This document shows positions 16,105 through 26,576 of a stretch of DNA of 64,000 nt, in pieces (positions within the stretch are counted from its first letter, which is position 1; each line of letters starts with the position of its first letter). A model generated the notes under the pieces. The model had not been told where the DNA came from, did not search any database, and saw only the letters and a list, made by a program, of their open reading frames with translations. The position numbers and the translations under genes were made by a program. The stretch comes from Kallotenue papyrolyticum (GTDB taxonomy: Bacteria > Chloroflexota > Chloroflexia > Chloroflexales > Kallotenuaceae). Where the stretch lies: NCBI RefSeq assembly GCF_000526415.1, contig NZ_JAGA01000002.1, forward strand, positions 248,001-312,000, given 5' to 3'.

Positions 16105-19100
16105 CCGGGGCGCCCCAGCAAGGCCGTCGCGACCGCTTCCCACAGCTCATCGAGTGAGAAGGGCTTGGACAGGTAGGGCATGCCGCTGCTCTGGAGGAAG
16201 CGCTCGCTCTGGCTGCTCATGGTATCTCCGGTGATGAAGATCCACTTGAGCTGCGGATACAGCGCGCGCGCCTGCTCGAAGAAGGCTTGGCCGCTCAGGC
16301 CCGGCATGCGCAGATCGGTGATCACCAGATCGTAGTGCTCGCTTGCCAGCCGTCGCAGGGCCACCTCGGCGCGCTGCACGGTCTCGACCAAGTACCCCTG
16401 CTGGCCCAGCGCCCGCTGCAGGATCTGGCACACATCCGGCTCGTCCTCCACCACCAGCACGGCGCTGCGGGTCGCGCCGCGCGTCAGAATGATCGCCGGC
16501 TGCTGCGGCTGGGGCGCGCCGGTGGGCAGCTCCACGATAAAGGTTGCGCCCTGGCCCGGCTGACTTTCAACCTGCACCGTGCCGCCGTGTTGATCGACAA
16601 TGGCGTACACCAGCGACAAGCCCAGGCCGGTGCCCTGCCCGACCTCTTTAGTGGTAAAGAAGGGATCGAAGATGCGCGAGCGATGCTCCGGCGCGATACC
16701 GGGCCCGTTGTCGCTGACGACCAGCCGCACACGTTCGCCGTGTGGCGCAACAGAAATGCGTACCTGCGGCGTGCTCGGCGTCTGGGCCAGCGCTTGGACA
16801 GCATTGTGCAGCAGATTATCAAGTACCTGCTCCAACTGATAGCTGTCGCCGCGCACCGGCGGCAGGTCGGGAGCGATCGACACCTGTAGATCAACACGGG
16901 CGCGCTGCAACATGAGCCGCGCGCCATCAACCACGCGCTGCACCACCAGCGCCAGATCGACCGACCCGGGCTGCTCCTTGTGCTGACGAGCAAAGGTCAA
17001 CATCTGGCGCACAATATGCCGCGCGCGCTGTGCGGCGGCTTCGATGGTCCGCAGGTCATCGCGAAAGCGCGTCGCTTCCGGATCGTGCAGCAGCAACTGA
17101 GCCGCGCCCAGCACCACCGCCAGCGGATTGTTGAGCTCATGCGCCGCGCCGGCGACGAGCTGCCCCAGCGCCGCCAGCTTCTCCCCCTGACGCACCTGTG
17201 CCTCGAGCTGGCGCCGCTCGGTAATATCGCGCGCAATGAAGTGGATCGCCACGACAGCATCGCCTTCACGCAACAGGCGCGTACGGATCTCGATCGTAGC
17301 AATGGCGCGATCGGCGCGCAGCATCTCCACTTCCTGCGCCGCCTGGACCGCCTGATGCTGGAGCAGTTCCAGCACCTCATCGACGCGCGCCGCGTGCTGC
17401 GGCGGCAGCAGGTGCGCCAACGTTAAGCGGCTCAGATCGGCGGCAGTGTAGCCAAAAAACTCCAGCGCAGCACGATTCAATGCCAGGATCCGCCCATCGG
17501 CGGTCAGCGTGCCGATAAAATCGTTGGCGTTTTCAAACAGATCGCGGTAGCGCGCCGCGCTCTGCTCGGCAGCGCGAAACAGGCGCATGTTCTCCAGTGC
17601 CTGGGCGATCTGCGCCGCCATGGTCTGCACCACGCGCACCTCGGCGGTCGAGAAGGCTTGCTGGCCGGCGCGCCCGACCAGGAGCACGCCATAGTTGGCA
17701 CGTGCCTGAAGCGGCACCAACGCTAAGGCTGCGCCGGCCTCCAGCGCCCAGGCGACCCCGTCCCACGCCGGCACCTCAAGGGTCGTACCGAGCCAGGCGT
17801 GGCCCGTCTGCCACACCTGGCGCACCAGCGCCAATAGCCCGGCGTGCTGCGCTGCCGCGGACGACAGCCCGCTGGCGGCGCTCAGCTCCAACGTAGCGCG
17901 CTGCGGCAGGTAGATGGCGACGACCGCAAACTGCGCGGCGGCGGCAATGGCCTCAACCGCGCGCTGCAGCAGGCCTTGGCTCGCCAACGAGTCGCTCAGC
18001 GCCAGACTCAGCTTGTGCAACGCCGTCAATTGCGCCACCTGTTGCGACAGGCGCTCCTGCTGGCGATGGCGTTCGGTGATATCGCGACCGATCAGGTACA
18101 CACCCGCCGGCTGCCCACGCTCCTGCAGGAGTTGCAGCGTCATCTCGATCACCGCCTCGGAGCCGTGCGGCGCGCGCAGCGGAATTTCCGCCGGCTGGGT
18201 CGCACCACCCAGCAGGGCGCGCTGTTGCATGCTGCGCACCCATGCAACGGCAGGCGCGGGCAGCACCTCGTCGATGTGCAGCGCCCGACCGCGCACCTCG
18301 GCGGGACTGAGGCGCAGAAACTGCAGCGCGGCGCGATTGCAGGTAATGATGCGGCCTTCCAGGTCCAGGGCAATGACGATCTCCAGTGCGTTCTGGAACA
18401 GCGTACGGTAGCGCTCCTCGGAGCGCCGCAGCGACTCTTGTAGCTGTGCGTTCTCCAGCGCAACGGCGGCGGTCGCAGCAAACTGCTCCAGACGCTGAAG
18501 CTGGGCAGGCTGGAAAGCCCGGGGCGCGGCGTGACCCACTGCCAGCACGCCCACCAGACGCTCCTGGGCATACAGTGTCTGCAGCGCAATGCTGCGCAAG
18601 GGCGTATGCGCGCGGAGCGCCGGTGGCAGCAGCACCGCCTGCCGCGCATCATCGATCACCAGACGCGCCTGTGTTCGGGTCAAGCGTCCGATGATGTGAT
18701 CCACCAGACGACGCCGGCGACCAAGCACTAGCTCCGCACCATCACCGCTGGCCATCACACACCGCAACGCACCGTCGTCGGCTTGGGGCACCAACAGCGC
18801 CGTGGTCGTGGCGCCGCTCAGCAGCGTCGCTTGTTCGCACACCGCGCGCAGCATCGCATCTAGATCGGTCGGCAGAGTCAGCGCCTGCGTCGCGCGCAGC
18901 AGCGCTGCAGCGTCGCCCTGCATGCCCTCAGTCAAGAGGAGCCGACCGAATGCGGTGCCCAACAACGCGCCAAAAGGCGCCAGCGCGGTCAAGAGCTCGC
19001 GGCGCAGACCGGGACCCCAGCAGAGCAGCACACCGAGGATACGCCCGGTGGAATGGAGCGGCAGAACCACCCACTGCAGCGCGCCGATGCTGTGCAGGAG

Positions 19101-19658
19101 GTCGTCCTCGGAGCGGCGCAGATCCGGCGCAAGGTCCAGCCAGCCGGGCGTTACCAGCGCCTCATGCATGATGCGGGCGGCGACCAGCTGCGGTGCGGCG
19201 TCGGGATGCGCGTCGAAGAGCTGCTGGAGCGCAGGCGCAGGTTGGGGCAGGAGCTGCCAGCCCGCGGTGGACGCGGCAGGGGGCAGCGCCAGCCACGCCG
19301 CCAGGCCAAAGGGCGCCAGCGCCTGTTGCACGCAGTGCAGTGCCTGCTGCGGACCGGTCTGCTCCAAACAGGCAGCCGCAGCCTCGCTCAACGCCAGCGC
19401 CAGCGTCGGACCATCCACCGGACGCGCGGCAATGCGCAGTTCCAGGGACGCGCCTGTCTCGCCCAGAGCAATGCGCCGCCGCAGCCAGTGATCGCTCGCC
19501 GCCGCGCCAGGCGTAGGCGTTGCAGTTGTGGTTTCGGTTGCCAGGGTGGCGCGCGCCGGCTGGTTGGCGAACAGCACGCGCGCATCTGCGTCACAGAGCA
19601 GCACGGCCCAGGGCAGAGCACACACCACCTCTTGGACTTCGGCAAGCGATAGGTTCAT
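16101..19658 (-). CDS. Multi-sensor hybrid histidine kinase (PAS/GAF-HisKA-HATPase-REC)
   Basis: About 1185 residues from the ATG ending at 19658; the frame extends to 19751 and no ribosome-binding site decides the start. Order: N-terminal PAS-like (VLLCDADARVLFANQP), GAF, GAF, PAS (VIALDLEGRIITCNRAAL), GAF, PAS (FIGTLTADGRILALNRAAL), HisKA with phospho-acceptor in GAAHELNNPLAVV, HATPase_c with DNGPGIAPEHR and GTGLGLSLV, and a C-terminal receiver with DLRMPG and SKPFS. No transmembrane segment was seen, so it is probably a soluble sensor; GAF domains may bind a chromophore or ligand. No output regulator lies nearby. Confidence 0.93.
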   Translation of the reverse strand: MNLSLAEVQEVVCALPWAVLLCDADARVLFANQPARATLATETTTATPTPGAAASDHWLRRRIALGETGASLELRIAARPVDGPTLALALSEAAAACLEQTGPQQALHCVQQALAPFGLAAWLALPPAASTAGWQLLPQPAPALQQLFDAHPDAAPQLVAARIMHEALVTPGWLDLAPDLRRSEDDLLHSIGALQWVVLPLHSTGRILGVLLCWGPGLRRELLTALAPFGALLGTAFGRLLLTEGMQGDAAALLRATQALTLPTDLDAMLRAVCEQATLLSGATTTALLVPQADDGALRCVMASGDGAELVLGRRRRLVDHIIGRLTRTQARLVIDDARQAVLLPPALRAHTPLRSIALQTLYAQERLVGVLAVGHAAPRAFQPAQLQRLEQFAATAAVALENAQLQESLRRSEERYRTLFQNALEIVIALDLEGRIITCNRAALQFLRLSPAEVRGRALHIDEVLPAPAVAWVRSMQQRALLGGATQPAEIPLRAPHGSEAVIEMTLQLLQERGQPAGVYLIGRDITERHRQQERLSQQVAQLTALHKLSLALSDSLASQGLLQRAVEAIAAAAQFAVVAIYLPQRATLELSAASGLSSAAAQHAGLLALVRQVWQTGHAWLGTTLEVPAWDGVAWALEAGAALALVPLQARANYGVLLVGRAGQQAFSTAEVRVVQTMAAQIAQALENMRLFRAAEQSAARYRDLFENANDFIGTLTADGRILALNRAALEFFGYTAADLSRLTLAHLLPPQHAARVDEVLELLQHQAVQAAQEVEMLRADRAIATIEIRTRLLREGDAVVAIHFIARDITERRQLEAQVRQGEKLAALGQLVAGAAHELNNPLAVVLGAAQLLLHDPEATRFRDDLRTIEAAAQRARHIVRQMLTFARQHKEQPGSVDLALVVQRVVDGARLMLQRARVDLQVSIAPDLPPVRGDSYQLEQVLDNLLHNAVQALAQTPSTPQVRISVAPHGERVRLVVSDNGPGIAPEHRSRIFDPFFTTKEVGQGTGLGLSLVYAIVDQHGGTVQVESQPGQGATFIVELPTGAPQPQQPAIILTRGATRSAVLVVEDEPDVCQILQRALGQQGYLVETVQRAEVALRRLASEHYDLVITDLRMPGLSGQAFFEQARALYPQLKWIFITGDTMSSQSERFLQSSGMPYLSKPFSLDELWEAVATALLGRPG

Positions 19659-19937
19659 CGACTTGATTGTCAACATCGTCGTGCGGACAAGCACGTACGT
19701 GCATCGGGGGGCGCTTCCTGGACGGTCGATGCCGTAGGAGTCCATGCTCATTGTACTGAAAACGCCGCGCAGCGGCAGGCGCGATTGCGCGGGTTGACTC
19801 CCAGCGCCGGCCTGCCATCAGTACGGGGGGCATACCGGACCATACCCCTGGCCTACCCACTTGTCAGACGGCCCTACAATCTCCAACCAAGGCCTTCCCC
19901 GATCGATGTAGGGACCGGGCTAACAGGAGGAAGACGT

Positions 19938-20417
19938 ATGAGCAACGATCATACACGTCCGGCACGCGTCGCCGAAGAAGTGCACATCACCGATCTGGTA
20001 CTGCCCAATCAGACCAACAACTACGGCACCATGTTCGGCGGCGAGGTACTGGCGATGATGGACAAGGCCGCGGGCATCGCCGCGATCCGCTTTTGCCGCC
20101 AGCCGGTCGTCACCGCTTCGACCGAGCGCATCGATTTTCGTACCCCGATCCACACCGGCGAGATCATTGAAGCCACCGCCAAGGTGATCTACGTGGGCCG
20201 CACCTCGCTGATCGTACGCATCCACATCTACGCCGAGCACCCGCTGATCGGCGAGCGGCGCATCTGCACCACCGGCTACTTCAGCATGGTGGCCGTCGAT
20301 GCCGAGGGCCGGCCCGTGCCGGTACCGCGCTTGCTGCTGCCCGACGAGCAGGCGCGTGCCGAGTGGGAGGTCGGCGAAGAGATTCGGCGCGTGATCGACG
20401 CGCGGCGACAGCGGTAG
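19938..20417 (+). CDS. Acyl-CoA thioesterase, hotdog fold (YciA/ACOT type)
   Basis: 159 residues. AGGAGG at 19925-19930 fixes the ATG at 19938. The hotdog active-site motif NNYGTMFGGEVLAMMDKAAG with the conserved N..G..FGG..L...D pattern is at residues ~25-45, and FRTPIHTGE follows. The family hydrolyses acyl-CoA esters to free acid and CoA in the cytoplasm. It precedes the trp T-box promoter but has its own stop well before it. Confidence 0.9.
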   Translation: MSNDHTRPARVAEEVHITDLVLPNQTNNYGTMFGGEVLAMMDKAAGIAAIRFCRQPVVTASTERIDFRTPIHTGEIIEATAKVIYVGRTSLIVRIHIYAEHPLIGERRICTTGYFSMVAVDAEGRPVPVPRLLLPDEQARAEWEVGEEIRRVIDARRQR

Positions 20418-20434
20418 GCGCAGCGCAACAGGCG

Positions 20435-20463
20435 TTGACTCTGCTAGGCGTGCGTGCTATACT
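20435..20463 (+). promoter_or_regulatory. Promoter of the trp T-box operon
   Basis: TTGACT (20435-20440), 17-base spacer, TATACT (20458-20463): a near-consensus sigma-70-type promoter located directly before the T-box leader. Confidence 0.75.
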
Positions 20464-20469
20464 CAGCCC

Positions 20470-20768
20470 CACAAGCATATCGTCAATGACGCTGACCGGG
20501 AAGAGTAGCCGTGTGACGGCGTGCAGCGAGCCGGCGAGTGGTGCGAGGCCGGTACGCACGAGCGCGGTGAATGGGCCCGCGAGTTGTGGACCGAACGCGG
20601 CAGACTGCCGTCAGTAGTCGCCACCGGCAACGCCACCGTTATCTGGGCGCGGGGTATCGCAGCCGTCGGCTGCCGTACCTGCCGAGCGCGTCATGCCGCG
20701 AGGCGTGGCGAACAAGGGTGGCACCGCGAGAGTAGCCCTCTCGTCCCTTCGGGGATGAGAGGGTTTTT
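20470..20768 (+). promoter_or_regulatory. T-box leader RNA, probably tRNA-Trp-responsive
   Basis: The invariant T-box AGGGTGGCACCGCG is at 20715-20728 and is followed by an intrinsic terminator, the classical antiterminator/terminator switch. The ~245 bases before it are highly structured, as expected for stem I to III. The genes controlled (trpB2, trpS, trpE, trpG) point to tRNA-Trp. A TGG followed by a purine at 20587-20589 is a candidate specifier codon, but I could not fold stem I to prove it. Uncharged tRNA-Trp would promote read-through. Confidence 0.85.
20736..20768 (+). terminator. Intrinsic terminator of the T-box leader
   Basis: CCCTCTCGTCCC pairs with the GGGGATGAGAGGG strand across a TTCG loop, followed by five T residues (20764-20768). 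The 5' arm competes with pairing to the T-box sequence. Confidence 0.85.
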
Positions 20769-20796
20769 ACATTGGGTCGGGCAACGGAGGACGCGC

Positions 20797-22158
20797 ATGG
20801 ACACGATCAAGTATGTACTGTCGGAAGAACGCATGCCACGCGCCTGGTACAACATCCAGGCCGATCTGCCTGTTCCACTCCCGCCCGTGCTGCATCCGGC
20901 CACCGGTCGACCGATCGGCCCAGACGATCTCGCGCCGTTGTTTCCAGCGGAGCTGATCGCCCAGGAGGTTGCAACCGAACGCTTCATCGAGATCCCGGAA
21001 CCGGTACGTCAGGTCTATCGCCAGTGGCGGCCCACGCCGCTGGTGCGCGCCCGCCGACTGGAGCGGATGCTCGACACCCCGGCGCGCATCTACTACAAAT
21101 ACGAGGGCGTCAGTCCCGCCGGCAGCCACAAGCCCAACACCGCCGTGCCGCAGGCCTTCTACAATCGGCAGGCCGGCGTCAAGCGCCTGGTGACCGAAAC
21201 CGGCGCGGGGCAGTGGGGTTCGTCGCTGGCGATGGCCTGCGCCTTCTTCGGGCTGGAGTGCCAGGTCTTCATGGTGCGCGTCAGCTACAACCAGAAACCC
21301 TACCGGCGCGCGCTGATGGAGGCCTTCGGCGCACAGGTGCTGGCCAGTCCGAGCGACACCACCAACGCCGGGCGCAGCATTCTGGCGCAGCATCCCGCAT
21401 CGCCGGGCAGCCTGGGGATCGCCATCTCGGAGGCGGTCGAAGTGGCAGCGACCAGCGGCGGCGTGGCCAAGTACGCGCTCGGCTCGGTGCTCAACCACGT
21501 GCTGATGCACCAGACGATCATCGGCGAGGAAGCGCTGCTGCAGCTCGAACAGGCCGACGACTATCCCGATATCATCATCGGCTGCACCGGCGGCGGCTCG
21601 AACTTCGCCGGCATTGTGCTGCCCTTCCTGCGCGATCGGTTCCGCGGCGGGCGCGCGCCGCGCATCATCGCCGTGGAGCCGGCCGCCTGTCCCAGCCTGA
21701 CACGCGGCCCATACGCCTACGATTTCGGCGACACCGCCCGGCTGACGCCGCTGGTCAAGATGCATACTCTGGGACACGCCTTTGTGCCGCCGGGGATCCA
21801 TGCCGGCGGCCTGCGCTACCATGGCATGGCACCGATCGTCAGTCACCTCAAGGAGCTGGGCGTGATCGAGGCGCGTGCCGAACCGCAGCTGCGCTGCTTC
21901 GAAGCCGGACTGCTCTTTGCGCGCGCCGAGGGCATTCTGCCCGCGCCCGAAGCCAATCACGCCGTGCGCGCGGCGATCGATGAAGCGCTGCGCTGTCGCG
22001 ACGAGGGCGTGTCGCGCGCGATTCTGTTCAACCTGTGCGGCCATGGCCACTTCGACATGCAGGCCTACATCGACTACCAAGCCGGGCGATTGCAGGATTA
22101 CGACTATCCTGCCGAGGAGATCGCCATGGCCCTGGCAGGTCTGCCTACGGTGGGGTGA
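20797..22158 (+). CDS. trpB: Tryptophan synthase beta chain, TrpB2 type
   Basis: About 453 residues. CGGAGG at 20785-20790 fixes the ATG at 20797; the frame upstream is leader RNA. The PLP lysine is in [17 protein letters not shown], and [15 protein letters not shown] and GCTGGGSNF (phosphate loop) follow, as in the long TrpB2 family rather than the TrpA-dependent TrpB1. It makes tryptophan from indole and serine. No trpA is present in the window, consistent with TrpB2 genes that function without or apart from TrpA. Confidence 0.92.
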   Translation: MDTIKYVLSEERMPRAWYNIQADLPVPLPPVLHPATGRPIGPDDLAPLFPAELIAQEVATERFIEIPEPVRQVYRQWRPTPLVRARRLERMLDTPARIYYKYEGVSPAGSHKPNTAVPQAFYNRQAGVKRLVTETGAGQWGSSLAMACAFFGLECQVFMVRVSYNQKPYRRALMEAFGAQVLASPSDTTNAGRSILAQHPASPGSLGIAISEAVEVAATSGGVAKYALGSVLNHVLMHQTIIGEEALLQLEQADDYPDIIIGCTGGGSNFAGIVLPFLRDRFRGGRAPRIIAVEPAACPSLTRGPYAYDFGDTARLTPLVKMHTLGHAFVPPGIHAGGLRYHGMAPIVSHLKELGVIEARAEPQLRCFEAGLLFARAEGILPAPEANHAVRAAIDEALRCRDEGVSRAILFNLCGHGHFDMQAYIDYQAGRLQDYDYPAEEIAMALAGLPTVG

Positions 22159-22165
22159 GCGCAGC

Positions 22166-22978
22166 ATGGAGATCAACGGCAAAGTAGCGATTGTCACGGG
22201 CGCGTCGGGCGGCATCGGCGCGGCCATCGCACGCGAACTGGCGCGTCATGGCGCCAGTGTGGTGCTGGCCGCCCGCCGTGCCGACGCGCTGGCACAGCTC
22301 AAGGACCAGATCGAGGCCGCCGGTGGACGGGTGCTGGTCGTCCCCACCGACGTAACGCAGCGCGCCGACCTGGAGCGCCTGGTCGCAACCACGCACGCGA
22401 CGCTGGGCCGCATCGACATCCTGATCAACAATGCCGGCCTGAGTCCCGGCCAGCCGATCGGCGTGATCAGCGCTGAGCGCATGGCGGAGGTGATCACCGT
22501 CAACCTGCTCGCGCCGATGTGGCTGACCAACGCGGTCGTGCCGCTGATGCGGCAGCAGGGCGGCGGCCTGATCATCAACATCGGCTCGGTGGCGGGCGAG
22601 GTGGCCACCAACAGCACGTATGCCGCCTCGAAGTTCGGCCTGCGCGGCTTCAGCGACGGCATCCGGCGCGAGCTGCGCCATGCCGGCATCGATGTGGTGC
22701 TGATCGCGCCCGGCTTCATCCGCACAGCGATGACCGTCGGCGCGCGCTTCCCGATGCCGGGGCCAGACGTCGTGGCGCGCGCGGTGATCGCTGCGATCCG
22801 GCGGCCACGGCGCAAGGTGGTCGTGCCCTGGCCCTATCGCCCGCTGATGATCGTCGCCAAGCTGCTGCCGTGGCTAACCGATGCGCTGCTCGGCAGCCGC
22901 CGCTACCAGACCAGCTATCAGCAGCGCAAACAGCTCGCCGAACGCCAGCGTCATCAAGATCCATCCCGGCGCGATTGA
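22166..22978 (+). CDS. Short-chain dehydrogenase/reductase
   Basis: 270 residues. Nucleotide-binding TGASGGIGAAIA at residue ~12, NNAG motif in ILINNAGLSPG, catalytic Ser in NIGSVAG and YAASK. It starts 7 bases after trpB2 and is followed by trpS, so it lies inside the T-box operon. No known tryptophan step needs it; its C-terminal ~60 residues are basic and could associate with membrane. Substrate unknown. Confidence 0.88.
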   Translation: MEINGKVAIVTGASGGIGAAIARELARHGASVVLAARRADALAQLKDQIEAAGGRVLVVPTDVTQRADLERLVATTHATLGRIDILINNAGLSPGQPIGVISAERMAEVITVNLLAPMWLTNAVVPLMRQQGGGLIINIGSVAGEVATNSTYAASKFGLRGFSDGIRRELRHAGIDVVLIAPGFIRTAMTVGARFPMPGPDVVARAVIAAIRRPRRKVVVPWPYRPLMIVAKLLPWLTDALLGSRRYQTSYQQRKQLAERQRHQDPSRRD

Positions 22979-22999
22979 ACGTGCCAGACAGGAGGAGCT

Positions 23000-24013
23000 A
23001 TGAACAAGCAACGCATTCTGACCGGAGATCGGCCCACCGGCAAACTGCATCTGGGCCACTATGTCGGCAGCATCGCCAATCGGCTGCGCCTGCAGGACGA
23101 GTATGAGTGCTTCTTTATCATCGCCGACCTGCACATGCTCACCACCAAGCAGACCAAGCAGGACATCGCCGAAGCGCCGCAGAACATTCGCGATCTGGTG
23201 CTGGATCAACTGGCCGCCGGTATCGATCCCAACAAAGTCACCTTTTACGTCCAGTCGGCGGTCAAAGAGATCTACCAGCTCAATTTGATCTTCGAGATGC
23301 TGGTGACGGTGCCGCGTCTGAGCCGTCTGCCGAGCATTAAGGAGATGGCGCGCGCCGCGCGGTTGGAGGAGGAGCAGATCCCCTTTGGCCTGCTGGGCTA
23401 TCCCGTGCTGCAGGCCGGCGATATCCTGCTGCCGCGGGCGCATCTGGTGCCGGTGGGCAAGGACAACGAGGCGCATGTCGAGATCACCCGCGAGATCGCG
23501 CGGCGCTTCAACCACCTCTACGGTGAGGTCTTTCCGATCCCCGAGGTGCTGGTGCCGGACGTCGGCACGCTGCCGGGTACCGACGGTCAGGCCAAGATGA
23601 GCAAAAGCCTCAACAATGCTATCTTTCTCTCCGATGACGCCGCGACCGTCGAGCAGAAGGTGCGCAGCATGTACACCGATCCCAACCGCATCCGCGCCGA
23701 CATTCCCGGTCGTGTCGAGGGTAATCCGGTCTTTATCTACCACGACATCTTCAATCCCAACAAGGAGGAGGTTGAGGACCTCAAGACGCGCTACCGTCAG
23801 GGTCGCGTCGGCGATGTCGAGGTCAAGCGCAAGCTGGCCGCGGCGATCAACGCCTTTCTCGACCCGATCCGCGAACGCCGCCGCCAGTACGAGTCGCAGC
23901 CGGGCTTCGTGGAGGACGTGATCCTGACCGGCAACCGGCGCATGCGCGCGGTGGCGCGCGAAACGATCGCCATGGTTGAGGACGCCATGGGCCTGACCTA
24001 TTTCCGAGACTAG
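23000..24013 (+). CDS. trpS: Tryptophanyl-tRNA synthetase
   Basis: 337 residues, the usual bacterial size. The HIGH-type motif is [11 protein letters not shown] near residue 14 and KMSKS is present in [20 protein letters not shown] precedes the ATG by 5 bases. It charges tRNA-Trp with tryptophan; placement behind a T-box that senses uncharged tRNA makes the regulatory logic direct. trpE starts two bases after its stop. Confidence 0.95.
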   Translation: MNKQRILTGDRPTGKLHLGHYVGSIANRLRLQDEYECFFIIADLHMLTTKQTKQDIAEAPQNIRDLVLDQLAAGIDPNKVTFYVQSAVKEIYQLNLIFEMLVTVPRLSRLPSIKEMARAARLEEEQIPFGLLGYPVLQAGDILLPRAHLVPVGKDNEAHVEITREIARRFNHLYGEVFPIPEVLVPDVGTLPGTDGQAKMSKSLNNAIFLSDDAATVEQKVRSMYTDPNRIRADIPGRVEGNPVFIYHDIFNPNKEEVEDLKTRYRQGRVGDVEVKRKLAAAINAFLDPIRERRRQYESQPGFVEDVILTGNRRMRAVARETIAMVEDAMGLTYFRD

Positions 24014-24015
24014 CC

Positions 24016-25482
24016 ATGGGCATTACTCCCACCTTCGATCAGCTTTGCTCACTGGCCGCCGAGCAGCGCTGTGGCCTGGCGCCGATCGCGATCGAGCTGC
24101 TGGCCGATACGCTCACGCCGGTCTCGGCCTTTCGGCTGCTGACCGCCGGCGACGATCAACCGGCCTTTCTGTTGGAGTCGGTCGAGGGCGGCGAACGCGT
24201 CGGCCGCTATTCGTTCATCGGTGTCCAGCCGCGCGAGGTGGTGGCGCTGCACGCCGACGAGGGCGATCCGCTGGCGGCGATCCGGCGCTTGGCCGAGACC
24301 GAAGGCCCCTACCACAGCCGGCCCGGCCTGCCGCGCTTCACCGGCGGCGCGGTCGGCTGGCTGGGCTATGAAGCAGCAACCGCCTTCGAGCGTCTGCCGC
24401 GCGCGCGGGGTCGGCCCTACGGCGGCCTGCCGGATGGCGTCTTTGGTCGCTTCGACACCATCGCCGCGTTTGACCATGTACGTCATACCTTGACGCTGAT
24501 CACCCACGTGCGCCTCGACGCAGCCAACCTGGGCGACGCCTACCGCCGCGCGGTGGCACGCCTGGAGGAGTTGCAGCGCCGCTTGAGCGCGCCGGTCGCG
24601 ACCCTGATCCGTCCGCGTCCGGCGGAGAGCAGTGCGCTGCCGGTCTTTGAAACCTCCAACTTCACGCGCGCGGCCTACGAGGCTGCCGTGGAGCGCGCAC
24701 GCGAGTATATTCGCGCCGGCGACATTTTCCAGGTAGTGCCCTCACAGCGCTTTGCGCGGCCCACGCCGGTCGATGCTTTTACGATCTACCGGGCGCTGCG
24801 GGCGATCAATCCCTCGCCCTACATGTACCTGCTGCGCGGCTTCGGCCTCGACCTGATCGGCGCGTCGCCGGAGATGCTGCTGCGCGTCGAACACGGGCTG
24901 ATCGAAACGCACCCGATTGCCGGTACGCGCCGGCGTGGCCGCGACGAGGCCGACGATCAGCGCCTGGCCGAGGAGCTGCTCAACGACCCCAAGGAGCGCG
25001 CTGAGCACCTGATGCTCGTCGATCTGGGCCGCAACGACGTTGGCCGCGTCGCCGAGCCGGGCAGCGTCCGCGTGCCGCAGTTCATGCAGCTTGAGCGCTA
25101 CTCGCACGTGATGCACCTGGTCTCGCGCGTGACGGGACGCCTGCGCGCCGACCTAACGCCGCTAGACGCGTTGCGCTCCTGCTTTCCGGCGGGCACGGTC
25201 AGCGGCGCGCCCAAGATTCGCGCCATGGAGATCATCGCCGAACTGGAGCCCGATCAGCGCGGCCCCTACAGCGGATGCGTGGGCTACCTTAGCTTCGACG
25301 GCACGCTCGACACGGCGATCACCATCCGCACGATCTATCTGCGCGACGGAGTGGCCTTTGTTCAGGCCGGCGGCGGCGTGGTGGCCGATAGCGTCCCGGC
25401 TCTGGAGTGGCAGGAGACGCAAAACAAGGCCCGCGCGCTGTTGCGGGCGATCGAACTGGCCGAGGCGATGGCTGCGGAGTAA
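24016..25482 (+). CDS. trpE: Anthranilate synthase component I
   Basis: 488 residues. N-terminal domain with LLESVEGGERVGRYSFIG (tryptophan-feedback LLESx10S motif), chorismate-binding domain with IRAGDIFQVVPSQRF, NPSPYMYLL, PIAGTRRRG and the C-terminal GTVSGAPKIRAMEI and AGGGVVADS. It converts chorismate plus ammonia to anthranilate with TrpG. Twelve bases separate it from trpG. Confidence 0.96.
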   Translation: MGITPTFDQLCSLAAEQRCGLAPIAIELLADTLTPVSAFRLLTAGDDQPAFLLESVEGGERVGRYSFIGVQPREVVALHADEGDPLAAIRRLAETEGPYHSRPGLPRFTGGAVGWLGYEAATAFERLPRARGRPYGGLPDGVFGRFDTIAAFDHVRHTLTLITHVRLDAANLGDAYRRAVARLEELQRRLSAPVATLIRPRPAESSALPVFETSNFTRAAYEAAVERAREYIRAGDIFQVVPSQRFARPTPVDAFTIYRALRAINPSPYMYLLRGFGLDLIGASPEMLLRVEHGLIETHPIAGTRRRGRDEADDQRLAEELLNDPKERAEHLMLVDLGRNDVGRVAEPGSVRVPQFMQLERYSHVMHLVSRVTGRLRADLTPLDALRSCFPAGTVSGAPKIRAMEIIAELEPDQRGPYSGCVGYLSFDGTLDTAITIRTIYLRDGVAFVQAGGGVVADSVPALEWQETQNKARALLRAIELAEAMAAE

Positions 25483-25494
25483 AGCGAGGAAGCG

Positions 25495-26061
25495 ATGCGG
25501 GTCCTGATCCTGGATAATTACGACTCCTTCACCTACAACCTGTACCAATACCTGAGCGAGCTGGGCGCAACGGTACAGGTGGTGCGCAACGACGAGATCG
25601 AGGTCGACCAGGTACGCCAGCTTGCACCCGACAAGATCGTGATCTCGCCGGGGCCGTGCACGCCCGCCGAGGCCGGCATCTCGCTGCCGCTGATCCGCGA
25701 GCTGGGCGTTGCGATCCCGATCCTGGGCGTGTGCCTGGGACACCAGGCGATCGGCATGGCCTTTGGCGGACGCGTGATCCGCGCGCCCGAGCCGGTGCAT
25801 GGCAAACTCTCGATGATCACCCATCGCGGCCAGGGCGTGTTCCGCGATCTGCCGTCGCCCTTCGCCGCAACGCGCTACCACTCGCTGATCGTCGAGCGCG
25901 AGTCGTTGCCCGCGGCGTTGGAGATCACCGCCGAAAGCGAGGACGGCCTGATCATGGGGCTGCGCCACCGCGAGCTGCCAATCGAGGGCGTGCAGTTCCA
26001 CCCCGAGTCGTACGCCACCGAGCACGGCAAGCTGCTGTTGCGCGCTTTTCTGGAGCGCTAG
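25495..26061 (+). CDS. trpG: Anthranilate synthase component II (glutamine amidotransferase)
   Basis: 188 residues. Class I amidotransferase triad: Cys in [12 protein letters not shown], His and Glu in [30 protein letters not shown] is the family N-terminus. It supplies ammonia to TrpE. Last gene of the T-box operon; a GC-rich imperfect inverted repeat around 26060-26091 may end the transcript, but without a T run. It could double as PabA. Confidence 0.95.
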   Translation: MRVLILDNYDSFTYNLYQYLSELGATVQVVRNDEIEVDQVRQLAPDKIVISPGPCTPAEAGISLPLIRELGVAIPILGVCLGHQAIGMAFGGRVIRAPEPVHGKLSMITHRGQGVFRDLPSPFAATRYHSLIVERESLPAALEITAESEDGLIMGLRHRELPIEGVQFHPESYATEHGKLLLRAFLER

Positions 26062-26176
26062 ACGACGTGGGGCCACACCCACGGCCGTCTGGCGCGCTAC
26101 GCGCCCGCGGCCCGGCTTTGGAGTGCGGGAGCCATGCTCCCGCCGCGCCCGCCCGGCTTTGGAGTGCGGGAGCCAC

Positions 26177-26428
26177 GCTCCCGCGCGCCCGCACCGCGGG
26201 CGCAGGCCACAGTGACTGGTCTGCTAACCACCGATCGAAGGGGGCACCATCCAACGCTGCCTGGCGCGCTACGCGCGCCGCGCCAGCCTAGCTGGCGCAC
26301 TCCAAAAAACGCCCGCATTGCGGGCGCAGGGCCTCAACGGCGCGCTTCTACAACCCAGCGCGCACCAGCCCACGCGTGAGGTGCGAGCGCGCCGCGCTCG
26401 CGCGCCAGCATGGCTGGCGCACTCCAAA
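26177..26428. repeat. 252-bp direct repeat, copy A (copy B 26992-27243)
   Basis: This block recurs 815 bases downstream with one base difference that I can see (GCGGGCGCAG versus GCGAGCGCAG). It contains CCACCGATCGAAGGGGGCAC, not found in the smaller repeats. Confidence 0.85.
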
Positions 26429-26480
26429 ACACCCCTTCGCGTATGGGCGCCATGTTCCCGCCTCGTCTGCCCGGGCGCCA

Positions 26481-26576
26481 GTGAACCCCGGACGCGAAGC
26501 TCCCTGCTGCTTCGCCCCTACACTCCTCAACGTGCCTGCCCCGCTCCCGCGGGGCGCGCCAGCATGGCTGGCGCAC
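26481..26576. repeat. 96-bp repeat, first of three copies
   Basis: Near-identical copies lie at 26481-26576, 26634-26729 and 26824-26919, starting GTGAACCCCGGACGCGAAGC and ending with the palindrome around CCAGCATGGCTGG. Confidence 0.85.

Noticed and set aside
20521-20796. N-terminal extension of the trpB2 frame
   Set aside because: It would translate the T-box and terminator; a proper ribosome-binding site precedes the ATG at 20797.
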